From Aeromonas jandaei (GTDB lineage: Bacteria; Pseudomonadota; Gammaproteobacteria; Enterobacterales; Aeromonadaceae), in the NCBI RefSeq assembly GCF_037890695.1, contig NZ_CP149571.1, positions 3,006,001-3,070,000 on the forward strand: a stretch of DNA of 64,000 nucleotides, in the 5' to 3' direction. Shown here one piece after another: positions 18,891 to 28,572 of this stretch (within the stretch, counting starts at the first letter, position 1; each line of letters begins with the position of its first letter). The position numbers and the translations under genes were made by a program. The notes beneath the pieces were generated by a model that saw nothing but the letters and a program-made list of their open reading frames with translations, was not told the origin of the DNA and searched no databases.

Positions 18891-21800
18891 ATGATAAAAA
18901 AATCTCTATTATTGCTGGGAGCCATGCTGGCCATGCCACTGCAGGCCATGATGCTTCCCCTCGATCCGGCGACTCAGGCCTATCTTCGCTCCATCAAAGA
19001 GCTCAAGGTGTGCTACCCCGCTGCACTTCCCCCGCCTTATGTCACCCCTGATGGTGGCTTGCTAAAAGATCGCCTGCTCCGTCTTGCCGATATGTTGCCT
19101 GTGCCATTGAAGCTCTCCGAGATGGCCGACTGGCAGGCTGCCCGCGCCGCCTTGCAGCGTGGCGCATGCGACATTATCCCCCATATCGGCACCCTGGGTA
19201 GAGAGGAGACCGGCCTGTTGGTAAGCCGTCCCATGATGGAGACGGATGCGGCCATTCTCTATCGGGGTGATCTTCGTCAGGCAACGTTTCTGGTCTCTTC
19301 CGCTACGGATACCAGCGCAATTTTGCGTGAATTGCATCCGGGGGCTGAGCTCAGAACCCTGAGGAGAGGGGAGAGTATCTATTCAGCTCTTGAGGGAGAG
19401 AAGAACTCCGCCTATCTGGGGGACTATCTCCAGCTGCGCTACCTGATGCGCGAATATCCTGCCGATGGTCTGCGTCTGCGCCGTCTGCTTGGTGATGAGC
19501 GGGTGGTCAGCTATCGCCTGATGATGCGCAACGATCCCGAGCTGGCCAAGTTTGTCGATACCCTCATTCGTTATATGCCCGCCGGTACTCTCTATACCGA
19601 CCTGAGCCGCTATATGGATCAGGGGGCGCTCTATATCAACCGGCTCCATTTCAATGACGCCGAACAAGCCTGGCTTTCTGGCAGAAGGCGGGTTGTGCGT
19701 CTGGTGATGAACCCGCAGCTGATGCCCTACAGTGGCATCAACGATCAGGGAGAAGCAAAAGGTTGGAGCGCAGATATCCTGAACTGGGTAACTCAGGAGA
19801 GTGGCCTCAAATATATGCTGGTACCGGCAGCTACCAAGGCCGAGGCGATAGAGAAGCTGCGCAACGGTGAGGCCGACATGATGGCCGGTTTGCCGGAGTC
19901 TCCCGAGCTTGCCGATGACTTTACTTTTAGCCGGATGATCTCCATCAACCGTTTTGCTCTGATCAGCAAGCACGCCATCAGCGCAGACAAATTCTCCCAG
20001 CTGGGTAAACAGCGGATCCTGGTGCCGGAATCGCTCTACGATCCCTCTCTGCTGGCGCAGCTGGGTGATCAGGAATGGGTCCGCACCGATGACCTGAGCC
20101 AGGGGATCACGTTGCTGCAGCAAGGCAAGGCTGACGCCATGCTGAGCGAGCTGTACCAGTTGCAATATCCGCAGCGCACCCATCTGCTGGAAGGGCTTCA
20201 GATCAAGGAGCTGGATGACAGATTCGGACTCGGCTTTGCCATTCGCAAGGATCAGACCGAGCTGGCCGGCGTGATAGACAGAAACCTGATGGCCCTGACC
20301 AATACCCAGATCGACGAACTTAACCAGCGGTGGCGCCGTCTGGTGGTGATGCAGCAATCAGGGGTCAGTTATAGCGCCTGGTTTGGCTCCATCGCGCTGG
20401 CCCTGCTGATCAGTGGCATCGTGATCGGGGTGATCTGGCGTTCGCGCCAGCAGCTGGCTCGCGAGGTCGCCCAGCGGCAGGCGGCTGAAAAAGCGCTGGC
20501 AATCGAAAGTGAGCTGCGCGAAACCATGTTTCAGGCCCTTCCTGTTCCCGTCTATCTGCGCAACGAGCAGGGAAGGGTGATCAAATCCAACAAGCAGGGG
20601 CACCGGCTTTCACTGCGTTACGGCACGGAACTGCTGCTGCCCGAGGTGCAATCACAAAAGAGTGAAGGGGAGCTGAGTCTTGGCGAGCAGGTGTTTGCCT
20701 ATGTGCAGCATCCGCTGCGACTGGAGAAGCAGGCGCCAGCGACCGATCTTATCGCCTTGTCCGATATCAGCGCCCTGCGCCAGCAGGCCCGCATCCTGCG
20801 TCAGGCTGAGCGACGGCTGCGTGCTTTGACCAATACCGTGCCCGGGGTGGTGCTGCAATTCCTCCTGCTTCAAGAGAACGTGGGCACCATCGAGTTTATC
20901 AGCCGTGGCTGCTACGAGTTGTTGGGGCTGGCCAGCCAGCAGATCCGCCGTGAACCGGCTCGGGTGCTTGACCTGCTGGAGCGCGAAGATTTGCAACTGG
21001 CGCGCAGTACCATGTTCGCCATGCTGCATGAGGGCAAGCCCTTCGTCTGTACCCTGCGCTATCACCATCCCGAGCAGGGTCTGCGCTGGTTGCAGCTCTC
21101 TGGGCGTGGTCGCAGCCAGCCACAGGGGTGGCGCATCTATGCGGTCATGCAGGATGTGACGGCGCGGGTTGAACAGGAGCAGGCTTTGCAACTCTCTCAT
21201 GAAGAGGCACAGCAGGCTGTGCAGGCCAAGGGACGTTTTCTGGCGGCCATCAGCCACGAGATCCGCACTCCGATGAACGCCATTCTCGGTCTGCTGGAGT
21301 GGCTCGCCAGCACCCCGCTCTCCCAGGAGCAGGGCTCTGCGTTGGCCCGGATCCGTCAGGCCGGGGACGAGTTGCTCGGCCTGCTCAACGATGTGCTCGA
21401 TTTCAGCCGCAATGAGAACAGCAAATTGTCGCTCTCGCCCCAGCCGACCGATTTCACCGAGCTGTGCGAACACGTGGCGGCGGTGCACTGGACCAAAGCC
21501 AGAGCCAAGCAGCTGCAATTGCGTTTGCAGCTTGATCCGGCGATGCCCGCCTTGCAGACCCTCGATCCCCATCGCATCCAGCAGGTACTGCACAACCTGC
21601 TCTCCAATGCGATCAAGTTCAGCCATCGTGGCGAGGTGGTGCTCTGGGCCGAGAGCGTGGGCTCGACCCTGCGTTTTGGCGTGGATGATCAGGGGCCGGG
21701 TATTACCGACGAGATGCGACCAACCCTCTTCATGCCGTTTGAACAGTTCGCGGTGGCGGGGCAGCTGAGGGCGCCGGGGACCGGCCTCGGGCTTGCCATC

Positions 21801-22841
21801 TGCAAGCAGCTTATCGAGCAGATGGGGGGGCTCATCGATGTCGAACCCAGAGCGGGATGCGGCAGCCGCTTCTTCTGCGAGTTGCCGCTCAAACTGCTCA
21901 AACAGGCGCACCATTGGCAGCCCAAGGTGCGAGAGCTGGCGCTCTCACTGCCTCCCGATGAGGTGAAGCAATTCGCCCCCTGGTTGGCAAGATTCGGGGT
22001 TGAGGTATCTGGCACGGCAAACCACAGGTTGCAGGCTCAGGTCGACGAGAAGGGATTCTATTACTGGGAGTGGCAGGGGGAGCCCTGGGTGCCCGGTACC
22101 GTCATCAATCTGTTGCAACCCAGGCTGAATGTCGCAGAGCCCTCTTCGGCAACCCGCCCCGGTCTTGGTATGCGGGTGCTGCTGGTAGAAGATCACGATG
22201 TCAATCGGGAGCTGATCAAGCTGCAGCTGGGACAGCTGGGGGCCGAGGTGTTGACCGCTGCCAATGGCCAGCTGGCACTCGATGTGCTGGCCGATCACGA
22301 GGTGGATCTGGTGTTGACCGATCTGCAGATGCCGGTTATGAATGGCGCCGATCTCTGCCGCAAGCTGCGTGGCTCGCCTCGTTGGCGCAATCTGCCTGCC
22401 TATGTGATTACTGCAGATCTCAGTGAACAGGCGGCTATCGAACTGCAATCGTGCGGTTGCAACGGGCATCTCGACAAGCCTGTCGCGTTAAGGGAGCTGG
22501 CCGCCATGCTGCACCAGCTTGGCAAGAAAGAGGGGATGATTGCCGAGCCTGCAGCTGCTTCATCGCTGCTCTCAAAAGAGCTGGCACAGCTCTATATGGA
22601 TACAACCAGAGCCGATCTGGCGGCTCTGGAGCAGTGTCAGGCAAATAAGGATGAGCAAGGGGTGAATGCCGCTTTACACAAATTGAAAGGGGCCGCCAGA
22701 ATGGTAGGAGCAACCGCCATCGTCACTGTCATTGACGAGTGGCAGCAATCGAAGCACAGCGAATTGGCTGTCAGGTTAACCCGGGCGCTGGATGGGGTCA
22801 GCCAGCATTTGACCAAGAGGGCTGAAGATGATCATCACTGA
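18891..22841 (+). CDS. BvgS-type hybrid sensor histidine kinase with two periplasmic substrate-binding-like domains
   Basis: A 1,316-residue hybrid kinase read from ATG 18891, whose product starts with signal peptide MIKKSLLLLGAMLAMPLQA. Two tandem Venus-flytrap domains of the SBP_bac_3 type (about residues 30-260 and 265-495) face the periplasm. A transmembrane segment lies near 505-525. Next come a degenerate PAS region, a PAS domain (about 655-760), HisKA with the phospho-His789 (AISHEIRTPMN), and HATPase_c with its N and G boxes (LSNAIKFSH, DDQGPGI, GTGLGLAICK). A receiver with Asp1144 (LTDLQMPVMNG) and a C-terminal HPt domain with His1263 (ALHKLKGAARM) complete it. This is the full BvgS/EvgS/VieS phosphorelay architecture. 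The stop overlaps the next gene by 14 bp, so the downstream receiver protein is the likely partner. The ligand is unknown. Confidence 0.92.
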   Translation: MIKKSLLLLGAMLAMPLQAMMLPLDPATQAYLRSIKELKVCYPAALPPPYVTPDGGLLKDRLLRLADMLPVPLKLSEMADWQAARAALQRGACDIIPHIGTLGREETGLLVSRPMMETDAAILYRGDLRQATFLVSSATDTSAILRELHPGAELRTLRRGESIYSALEGEKNSAYLGDYLQLRYLMREYPADGLRLRRLLGDERVVSYRLMMRNDPELAKFVDTLIRYMPAGTLYTDLSRYMDQGALYINRLHFNDAEQAWLSGRRRVVRLVMNPQLMPYSGINDQGEAKGWSADILNWVTQESGLKYMLVPAATKAEAIEKLRNGEADMMAGLPESPELADDFTFSRMISINRFALISKHAISADKFSQLGKQRILVPESLYDPSLLAQLGDQEWVRTDDLSQGITLLQQGKADAMLSELYQLQYPQRTHLLEGLQIKELDDRFGLGFAIRKDQTELAGVIDRNLMALTNTQIDELNQRWRRLVVMQQSGVSYSAWFGSIALALLISGIVIGVIWRSRQQLAREVAQRQAAEKALAIESELRETMFQALPVPVYLRNEQGRVIKSNKQGHRLSLRYGTELLLPEVQSQKSEGELSLGEQVFAYVQHPLRLEKQAPATDLIALSDISALRQQARILRQAERRLRALTNTVPGVVLQFLLLQENVGTIEFISRGCYELLGLASQQIRREPARVLDLLEREDLQLARSTMFAMLHEGKPFVCTLRYHHPEQGLRWLQLSGRGRSQPQGWRIYAVMQDVTARVEQEQALQLSHEEAQQAVQAKGRFLAAISHEIRTPMNAILGLLEWLASTPLSQEQGSALARIRQAGDELLGLLNDVLDFSRNENSKLSLSPQPTDFTELCEHVAAVHWTKARAKQLQLRLQLDPAMPALQTLDPHRIQQVLHNLLSNAIKFSHRGEVVLWAESVGSTLRFGVDDQGPGITDEMRPTLFMPFEQFAVAGQLRAPGTGLGLAICKQLIEQMGGLIDVEPRAGCGSRFFCELPLKLLKQAHHWQPKVRELALSLPPDEVKQFAPWLARFGVEVSGTANHRLQAQVDEKGFYYWEWQGEPWVPGTVINLLQPRLNVAEPSSATRPGLGMRVLLVEDHDVNRELIKLQLGQLGAEVLTAANGQLALDVLADHEVDLVLTDLQMPVMNGADLCRKLRGSPRWRNLPAYVITADLSEQAAIELQSCGCNGHLDKPVALRELAAMLHQLGKKEGMIAEPAAASSLLSKELAQLYMDTTRADLAALEQCQANKDEQGVNAALHKLKGAARMVGATAIVTVIDEWQQSKHSELAVRLTRALDGVSQHLTKRAEDDHH

Positions 22842-24072
22842 TGAAGAACTGCTGGCGCTGCTTAACTCGGAAGATCCCGGGTTGGCCGGTTTTCGTCCTA
22901 TTGCGCTCTATGCTCTCGATTGCGCCTCATACGAGATGGCCAAGCAGGCGACGCTGCCAAATTACGTGGCGCTGCACCGTACCCAGCCTGATGCCTGCTG
23001 GCAGTGGGAGGGGCTCTTCTCGGCAGGCGCCATCGCACTCTATGATCCCGACTCGCATCGTACGGCGGATTACTTTCCCCAGCTCCAGCTGCATAACGGT
23101 ATCTACGCCATCGAAGAGGATTGGCAAGGGGGCCTGCTGTCCAGCTACCAGGCGTGGAGCAACTGGCTTGCTGCCAGCCGGATCCTGCTGCTGGAAGATC
23201 ACCCGTTTCAGGGGATGCAGTTGCAGCAAACCATCGCCGGACTGGGGCTGACCTGTCACTGGGTGCAGGATGAGCAAGCCTGCCTTGCTGCGCTGGGTGA
23301 GGGAAGCACTCGTCTGCTCATCTGCGATCTCAGTCTGGTGGATCAGGATGCCATCAGCCTGCTGATGGGCCAGCCACAGTTGCAGTCAGACGGGTTGCCG
23401 ATCATTTTGCTCTCCGCCCATGAGCAGACCCTGATCGACGGTGCTCGCCGCCTGCTGCACGATGCCGGCTTCAATATTCTGGCGGCGCTGGCCAAACCGC
23501 TCGATTGCGACGAACTGCTCAGGTTGCTGCGCGGTCTCTATCTTGGCCCGCTGCGCCAGCGCCGACTGAGCGGTCAGCGCCGCACCATCACGACCTGGCA
23601 GGGTCAGGTACTGGGACAACTGGGCCTGCTCTCAAGCCCCACCACTTCAGCACCGGTCTGGCTGGCCGTAAGCGGCTTGCCCCCTCGTTGGGAGCGGCTC
23701 AAGGAGTGGCTGGCGGAGCAGTCGCGAACCCCGTCCGAGCTGACGCTGCTTATCCATCGCCGTGATCACCTGCTCAGCAATCCTGATCGTTTTGCGCTGG
23801 TGTTGCAGGCCAGTCTGGCGGGGAGCAAGCTGGCGCTCCTGCTCGACAACAACCAGCATCTGCCGTTCGATCTGCTGGAGCGGCTGCCGCTGCAATCCTT
23901 GCTGCTGGGGCAGGGGATGCTCTCCGATATCGAGTCGTTGAGCGCCGATTCGCTGCTTGGCCGCTTTATGGCGCGGGTGCGGGAACTCGGAGTCGACATC
24001 TATCTGGATGACCCCTACAACCTGCTTGATGTCGAGATGTGGCAAGAGCGCGGTATCGCGGGGCGCTGGTAA
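22828..24072 (+). CDS. Response-regulator-like protein: unknown N-domain, receiver, degenerate EAL-like C-terminus
   Basis: A 414-residue protein. Residues 1-110 form a domain I cannot assign. Residues about 116-240 are a receiver: the acidic pair in ILLLEDH, phospho-acceptor Asp167 in LLICDLSL, the Ser switch in ILLSAHE and Lys in LAKPLD. The rest resembles the second half of an EAL domain (SLLLGQGML, VRELGVDIYLDDPYNLLD) but lacks the EAL signature and the metal-binding acidic clusters, so c-di-GMP hydrolysis is unlikely. It overlaps the hybrid kinase gene by 14 bp. The pair recalls Vibrio VieS with VieA/VieB-type partners. The output is not DNA binding as far as can be seen. Confidence 0.75.
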   Translation: MIITDEELLALLNSEDPGLAGFRPIALYALDCASYEMAKQATLPNYVALHRTQPDACWQWEGLFSAGAIALYDPDSHRTADYFPQLQLHNGIYAIEEDWQGGLLSSYQAWSNWLAASRILLLEDHPFQGMQLQQTIAGLGLTCHWVQDEQACLAALGEGSTRLLICDLSLVDQDAISLLMGQPQLQSDGLPIILLSAHEQTLIDGARRLLHDAGFNILAALAKPLDCDELLRLLRGLYLGPLRQRRLSGQRRTITTWQGQVLGQLGLLSSPTTSAPVWLAVSGLPPRWERLKEWLAEQSRTPSELTLLIHRRDHLLSNPDRFALVLQASLAGSKLALLLDNNQHLPFDLLERLPLQSLLLGQGMLSDIESLSADSLLGRFMARVRELGVDIYLDDPYNLLDVEMWQERGIAGRW

Positions 24073-24075
24073 CCT

Positions 24076-24720
24076 ATGCCCCGCTATCTCTGCTGGCCCA
24101 TGCAGCGGGAGCGTCTGGCCAAAGGGCTGGAGGGGTGGCCTTATCCGGTGGCCCGCTCGGCCCTGCCGATTGAGATGAACCTCTCCGGGGAAGCCTGTCT
24201 GCTGCGCGAGCAGCTCGGGATAGAGCCGGCGCAGATGCTGGCCGCCTATGAGGATCTCAGCGCCCAGAGCATCTATCTGCGTTTCATGCGGGCCAAGAGA
24301 ACCCCCTCGCCAGAGCTGGTATCACACTTTCTCGACTACAACCCGGAGCAGCAGATTGCCCTGTTGCTGACGGATATGGCGGGACGTCCGCTGGCACAGG
24401 CCCAATCCATTCGTCGCCGCCTTCATCCTGATCGGGCTGAGTTTTCCTGCATCGTGGCGGATCACTTTCAGCATCGCGGGGCGGGGCGGCGGATCTTGCT
24501 GGCATTGGCGCTGCTGGCCAGAGCCGGGGGCATTGCCGAGTGGACGGCCGAAGTGCTGGCCCAGAATCGCCCCATGTTGCTGATGCTAAAGCGGTTGGGG
24601 CTGCCGCTGACTCTGGTGACCGGTCGCGAGATGGTCTTTGCGCGCCTCGATTTGAGCGTGCTGGACGAGTGGCTGCCAGCAGAGGTTGTCCACGCCATTA
24701 CTAAGACCAAGGGCGAATAG
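24076..24720 (+). CDS. GNAT-family N-acetyltransferase
   Basis: A 214-residue protein. The C-terminal two thirds are a GNAT fold: the acetyl-CoA-binding motif A with a Q/RxxGxG-type turn appears as FQHRGAGRRILLALALLA near residue 136, followed by the AEVLAQNRPMLLMLKRLGL motif B. An ASQSIYLRF-like segment (SAQSIYLRFM, about residue 70) resembles the protein acetyltransferase Pat/YfiQ GNAT domain. The first 55 residues are unassigned. It starts 4 bp after the receiver gene and is 60 bp upstream of the sirtuin cobB. Protein lysine acetylation is therefore an attractive but unproven substrate. Confidence 0.78.
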   Translation: MPRYLCWPMQRERLAKGLEGWPYPVARSALPIEMNLSGEACLLREQLGIEPAQMLAAYEDLSAQSIYLRFMRAKRTPSPELVSHFLDYNPEQQIALLLTDMAGRPLAQAQSIRRRLHPDRAEFSCIVADHFQHRGAGRRILLALALLARAGGIAEWTAEVLAQNRPMLLMLKRLGLPLTLVTGREMVFARLDLSVLDEWLPAEVVHAITKTKGE

Positions 24721-24780
24721 AGCCACTTTTTACCCTGTGCTAAGGTCACACCTAATGCGCAGGGAGAGACGGAGCATGTT

Positions 24781-25554
24781 ATGGGGCAGACAATCAAAAA
24801 TATCGTGATCCTCACCGGAGCGGGGATCTCTGCCGAGTCGGGGATCAAGACCTTCCGCGCCTGCGATGGTTTGTGGGAGGAGCACCGCGTCGAGGATGTG
24901 GCAACGCCGGAAGGGTATGCCAGAGATCCGGAACTGGTGCAGCGCTTTTACAACTCCCGCCGCAAACAGCTCCAGCAACCTCAGGTACACCCCAATCCCG
25001 CCCACTATGCGCTGGCTCGCCTCGAGCGTCTTTTTCCCGGCACCGTGACCCTGGTGACCCAGAATATCGACAACCTGCACGAGAGTGCAGGGAGCAAGAA
25101 CCTTATCCACATGCATGGCGAACTGCTCAAGGCCCGCTGTCCCGAGTCCGGTCAGGTGATCGAGTGGCGTGGCGATCTTCATCAAGAGGAGTTCTGCTCC
25201 TGCTGCCAGTTCCCCCAGCCGCTGCGCCCCCACGTGGTCTGGTTTGGCGAGATGCCGATCGGGCTTGATCGCATCTACAGTGCGCTGGCCCAGTGTGATC
25301 TCTTTATCTCCATCGGCACTTCGGGCGCTGTCTATCCGGCTGCCGGTTTTGTGCACGAGGCGGGGTTGAATGGTGCTCACACCATAGAGCTCAATCTCGA
25401 GCCTAGCGAGGTGGGCAGCCAGTTTGATGAAAAACGCTACGGGCCTGCCTCTCTGCTGGTGCCGGCCTACGTGGATGAGTTGCTTGAAGTGTGTGGCATC
25501 CATCAGCCAAGACAGATCGAGGGGCATAACTGGATGGAGATGCGCGATCGCTAG
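24781..25554 (+). CDS. cobB: NAD-dependent protein deacylase, class III sirtuin
   Basis: A 257-residue sirtuin removing acetyl and succinyl groups from lysines with NAD. The Rossmann signature is [14 protein letters not shown], with [12 protein letters not shown] and the catalytic His in [11 protein letters not shown]. The class III Tyr-x-x-Arg desuccinylase pocket is visible around YNSRR. Zinc-region cysteines are in RCPESG and FCSCCQ. The PHVVWFGE core and [12 protein letters not shown] follow. It lies immediately downstream of the GNAT gene, and a terminator follows. The start ATG at 24781 was chosen because an ATG five bases upstream is out of frame. Confidence 0.95.
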   Translation: MGQTIKNIVILTGAGISAESGIKTFRACDGLWEEHRVEDVATPEGYARDPELVQRFYNSRRKQLQQPQVHPNPAHYALARLERLFPGTVTLVTQNIDNLHESAGSKNLIHMHGELLKARCPESGQVIEWRGDLHQEEFCSCCQFPQPLRPHVVWFGEMPIGLDRIYSALAQCDLFISIGTSGAVYPAAGFVHEAGLNGAHTIELNLEPSEVGSQFDEKRYGPASLLVPAYVDELLEVCGIHQPRQIEGHNWMEMRDR

Positions 25555-25570
25555 AGGCGGCGGCAAAGAG

Positions 25571-25597
25571 AAAGGCGACTGTGAGTCGCCTTTTTTA
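25571..25597 (+). terminator. Rho-independent terminator after cobB
   Basis: AAAGGCGAC / GTCGCCTTT with loop TGTGA, then TTT. It lies between the convergent cobB and rbsR and may act weakly on the minus strand too. Confidence 0.9.
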
Positions 25598-25604
25598 TTG
25601 CTAT

Positions 25605-26621
25605 CTACTTTTGCGCCGACGGCCGGGGGGCGCAGGATTGCCTGATCACTAAATCCGGGTCAACTGTGATCAGGTGGTCAGCCACCGCTTCGCCGTTGAT
25701 GCGAGCCAGCAGGCGGGTGACGGCGAGGCGTCCCAGCTCCTCTTTGGGCTGGTTGACGGTGGTGAGCGGCGGCGACATAAATTCAGCCAGCGCCACATTG
25801 TCATAGCCGACGATGGAGATATCCCGCGGGATGACCAGACCCGCCTGATGAGCGGCACTGATGGCCCCCATTGCCATCATGTCGTTGCACACGAACAGCG
25901 CGGTGGGCCGCTCGGGCAATGCCAACAGACGGGTCATCGCCTGATGGCCGCTGGCGCAGTCAAAGTCTCCCTCCTGAATCCACTCTTGATTGATCGTGAG
26001 ACCTGCCTCCTGCAGCGCCTGCTCGAAGCCTGCCTGCCGCTGGTTGGCGGGGGCGCGGCTGTGTGGGCCTGTGATGCAACCGATGGAGGTGTGGCCCAGC
26101 TCAATCAGGTGGCGGGTCGCGAGATAACCGCCGTGGAAGGAGTTGTCGGCGATGAGATCCACATCCTCACTGACCAGCCCCCAATCCATCACCACCACCG
26201 GCAGGCTCTTGAGCCAGTCGAGCTGGTTGAACACCTCTTGCTGTCCTTCGCTGCACATGATCAGCAGGCCATCGACCCGCTTGCGCAGCATCATCTTGAG
26301 GTAGGAGAGGGCGGTTTCGGCTTGCCCCTCGGTGTTGCCCAGCATCAGGTTGTAGCCCTGCTCGAAGCAGTAGCGCTCCACCCCGCGCACCACCTCGGCA
26401 AAGAAGGGGTTGCTGGAGGTGGTGACCAGCATGCCGATACTGTTGGTCTCCTTCACCTTGAGGCTGCGAGCCACCAGACTCGGGGCATAGTTGAGCTCGC
26501 GCATGGCCGCAAAGACCCGTTCGCGGGTCTCCTCGGCGACGAAGCGGGTCTCGTTGATGACATGGGAAACGGTGGTGGTGGAGACCTGGGCCAGCGCCGC
26601 CACCTCCTTGATATTGGCCAT
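25605..26621 (-). CDS. rbsR: Ribose operon repressor, LacI/GalR family
   Basis: A 338-residue repressor. The N-terminal LacI helix-turn-helix is IKEVAALAQVSTTTVSHVIN, followed by the hinge YAPSLVARSLK and a periplasmic-binding-protein-like sensor domain (about 60-330) of the ribose type. It is the last gene of rbsDACBKR, overlapping rbsK by one base (TGATG). The likely operators are the tandem palindromes upstream of rbsD at 31565-31590, released when ribose is bound. Confidence 0.93.
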   Translation of the reverse strand: MANIKEVAALAQVSTTTVSHVINETRFVAEETRERVFAAMRELNYAPSLVARSLKVKETNSIGMLVTTSSNPFFAEVVRGVERYCFEQGYNLMLGNTEGQAETALSYLKMMLRKRVDGLLIMCSEGQQEVFNQLDWLKSLPVVVMDWGLVSEDVDLIADNSFHGGYLATRHLIELGHTSIGCITGPHSRAPANQRQAGFEQALQEAGLTINQEWIQEGDFDCASGHQAMTRLLALPERPTALFVCNDMMAMGAISAAHQAGLVIPRDISIVGYDNVALAEFMSPPLTTVNQPKEELGRLAVTRLLARINGEAVADHLITVDPDLVIRQSCAPRPSAQK

Positions 26622-27553
26622 CAGTGCCCCTGCGCAGTCTGCTCAAGCAGGAAGGCGTCGACCTCCTGCTTGCTCGGGATGGAGCTCTGGGCACCGAATC
26701 GGGTGACGGAGAGCGCCGCCGCCCCGTGGGCAAAGCGCACCGCGCTGTGGAAATCGGCACCGGCCAGTTCCGCCGCCAACAGGGCGCCGTTGAAGGTATC
26801 GCCCGCGGCTGTGGTATCCACCGCCTTGACCCGAAAGCCCGGGATGAGTTGTTGCTGCTGTGCGTTGCTGCAATAGACCCCTTGTGCGCCCAGGGTGATC
26901 ATCACGTCCGCAATGCCCATCTGGTGGAAGCGGGCGGCCGCCTCGCGGGCGCTCGTTTCGTCGGTGACTTTTACGCCGGTCAGCAGCTCGGCCTCGGTCT
27001 GGTTGGGGGTGATAAGGTCGACCAGCGCCAACAGCTCGCTAGAGAGCGGGCGAGCGGGGGCGGGGTTGAGCACTACCCGGGTGCCGTGGGCGCGAGCCAG
27101 CCGTGCAGCTTCATGGACGCTCTCGAGCGGCACTTCCAGCTGCAACAGCAGGGTGTGGGCGTCGGCGATCATCGCTTCGTGGTTTTTCACCACGGCAGGG
27201 GTGATGGCCCCGTTCGCTTCGGCGGAGATACCGATACTGTTTTCCCCCTCATCGCTCACATAGATGATGGCGATACCGGTCGGGAGCTTGGGATCGAGCT
27301 CGACGGCGCTCACGTCAATACCGTCTTTGGCAAAACCGCTCTTCATCTGGTGGCCGATGGCGTCATCACCGATGCGGGCGATAAAGGAGACGGTGGCGCC
27401 GAGGCGGGCGGCAGCAACCGCCTGATTAGCCCCCTTGCCACCGGGCACCACCTGATAGCTGTGACCGGTCAGGGTTTCACCCGGGCGAGGAAAGTGGGGA
27501 ACGCGCAGCACGTGGTCTGCATTGACACTGCCCAGAACGACGAGACGATTCAT
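26621..27553 (-). CDS. rbsK: Ribokinase
   Basis: A 310-residue PfkB-family sugar kinase making ribose-5-phosphate from ribose and ATP. From ATG 27553 (MNRLVVLGSVNADH) it has the sugar-binding GGKGANQAVAAARLG signature and the C-terminal DTTAAGDTFNGAL motif with the catalytic Asp. An upstream in-frame extension exists, but AGGAG sits eight bases before 27553 and the length then matches E. coli (309). It lies downstream of rbsB behind a hairpin, and the stop overlaps the rbsR start. Confidence 0.96.
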   Translation of the reverse strand: MNRLVVLGSVNADHVLRVPHFPRPGETLTGHSYQVVPGGKGANQAVAAARLGATVSFIARIGDDAIGHQMKSGFAKDGIDVSAVELDPKLPTGIAIIYVSDEGENSIGISAEANGAITPAVVKNHEAMIADAHTLLLQLEVPLESVHEAARLARAHGTRVVLNPAPARPLSSELLALVDLITPNQTEAELLTGVKVTDETSAREAAARFHQMGIADVMITLGAQGVYCSNAQQQQLIPGFRVKAVDTTAAGDTFNGALLAAELAGADFHSAVRFAHGAAALSVTRFGAQSSIPSKQEVDAFLLEQTAQGH

Positions 27554-27630
27554 GTTGACTACTCCTGATGCATCTTGGCTTGAACACAGTGATTGAGTGA
27601 GCTCAAGCCGGGAGACACCTGAACGAGAGG

Positions 27631-27654
27631 GAAAAGGGGAGGCGAACCTCCCCT
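27631..27654 (-). terminator. UUCG-capped hairpin between rbsB and rbsK
   Basis: On the minus strand AGGGGAGG / CCTCCCCT encloses the very stable loop TTCG and is followed by TTTTCCC. It sits seven bases after the rbsB stop. It probably attenuates read-through or protects the rbsB 3' end, raising binding-protein yield over the kinase and repressor. Confidence 0.65.
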
Positions 27655-27661
27655 CGAGCAC

Positions 27662-28540
27662 TTACTTGCTGACTACTTGCAGCGGTACCGGAATGGATTT
27701 CTCGACCGGCTGCCCCTTGAGCACCTTGTCGGCAGTCTCGACGCCGATGGCACCGATCAGCGCGGGCTGCTGGGCCACGGTGGCGGCCAGTTTACCCTTG
27801 GCAACGGCGGCTTTGCCATCATCAGTGCCGTCGAAACCGACGATCATCACCTCTTTACCGGCAGCCTGCACCGCGCGGATGGCACCCAATGCCATCTCGT
27901 CGTTCTGGGCGAACACTGCTTGAACGGTCGGATGGGCCGCCAGCAGGTTTTCCATGACGTTCAGACCCTTGGTGCGGTCAAAGTCGGCCGGCTGGGAAGC
28001 CAGCACCTGCAGCTTGTTGGCCGCCACGGCCAGGGCAAAACCTTCGCCACGGTCGCGGGCGGCGGAGGTACCGGCAATCCCTTCCAGCTGAATGACCTTG
28101 GCACCGGTACCCAGTTTTTCGGTGATGAAGTCACCGGCCAGCTTGCCGCCCGCCACGTTGTCAGAGGCGATGTGAGCCTTGACCTCACCCTGCGCGGCGC
28201 CGCGGTCCAGAGTCAGTACCGGGATGTTGGCGCGGTTGGCCAGACGGATGGCGTTGCCCACCGCTTCGGAGTCGGTCGGGTTGATCAGGATGGCGTTGAC
28301 CTTGCGCACGGTGAGATCTTCCATGTTGGAGAGCTCTTTGGCCGGGTCATTCTGGGAGTCCAGCACCACCAGCTCGTAGCCAAGCTCCTTGGCCTTGGCT
28401 TCGGCACCCTCCTTCATAGTGACGAAGAAGGGGTTGTTGAGGGTGGAGACCACCATCGCCAGGGTATGGTCAGCAGCCTGGGCGGTGCCCAGCACGGACA
28501 TGATGGCGGCAGCGAGCAGGGTATTGAGCTTTTTCATCAT
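27662..28540 (-). CDS. rbsB: Ribose ABC transporter, periplasmic substrate-binding protein
   Basis: A 292-residue class B binding protein. A signal peptide of about 22 residues ends GTAQA-A, and the mature part starts with a ribose-type strand, [20 protein letters not shown]. Hinge and ligand residues follow the RbsB pattern ([35 protein letters not shown]). An alternative start is Met2. It delivers ribose to RbsAC. It lies between rbsC and rbsK in the operon. Confidence 0.96.
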   Translation of the reverse strand: MMKKLNTLLAAAIMSVLGTAQAADHTLAMVVSTLNNPFFVTMKEGAEAKAKELGYELVVLDSQNDPAKELSNMEDLTVRKVNAILINPTDSEAVGNAIRLANRANIPVLTLDRGAAQGEVKAHIASDNVAGGKLAGDFITEKLGTGAKVIQLEGIAGTSAARDRGEGFALAVAANKLQVLASQPADFDRTKGLNVMENLLAAHPTVQAVFAQNDEMALGAIRAVQAAGKEVMIVGFDGTDDGKAAVAKGKLAATVAQQPALIGAIGVETADKVLKGQPVEKSIPVPLQVVSK

Positions 28541-28572
28541 TTCATTCCTTGTGTGTGGCGTGTTTTACGTTG

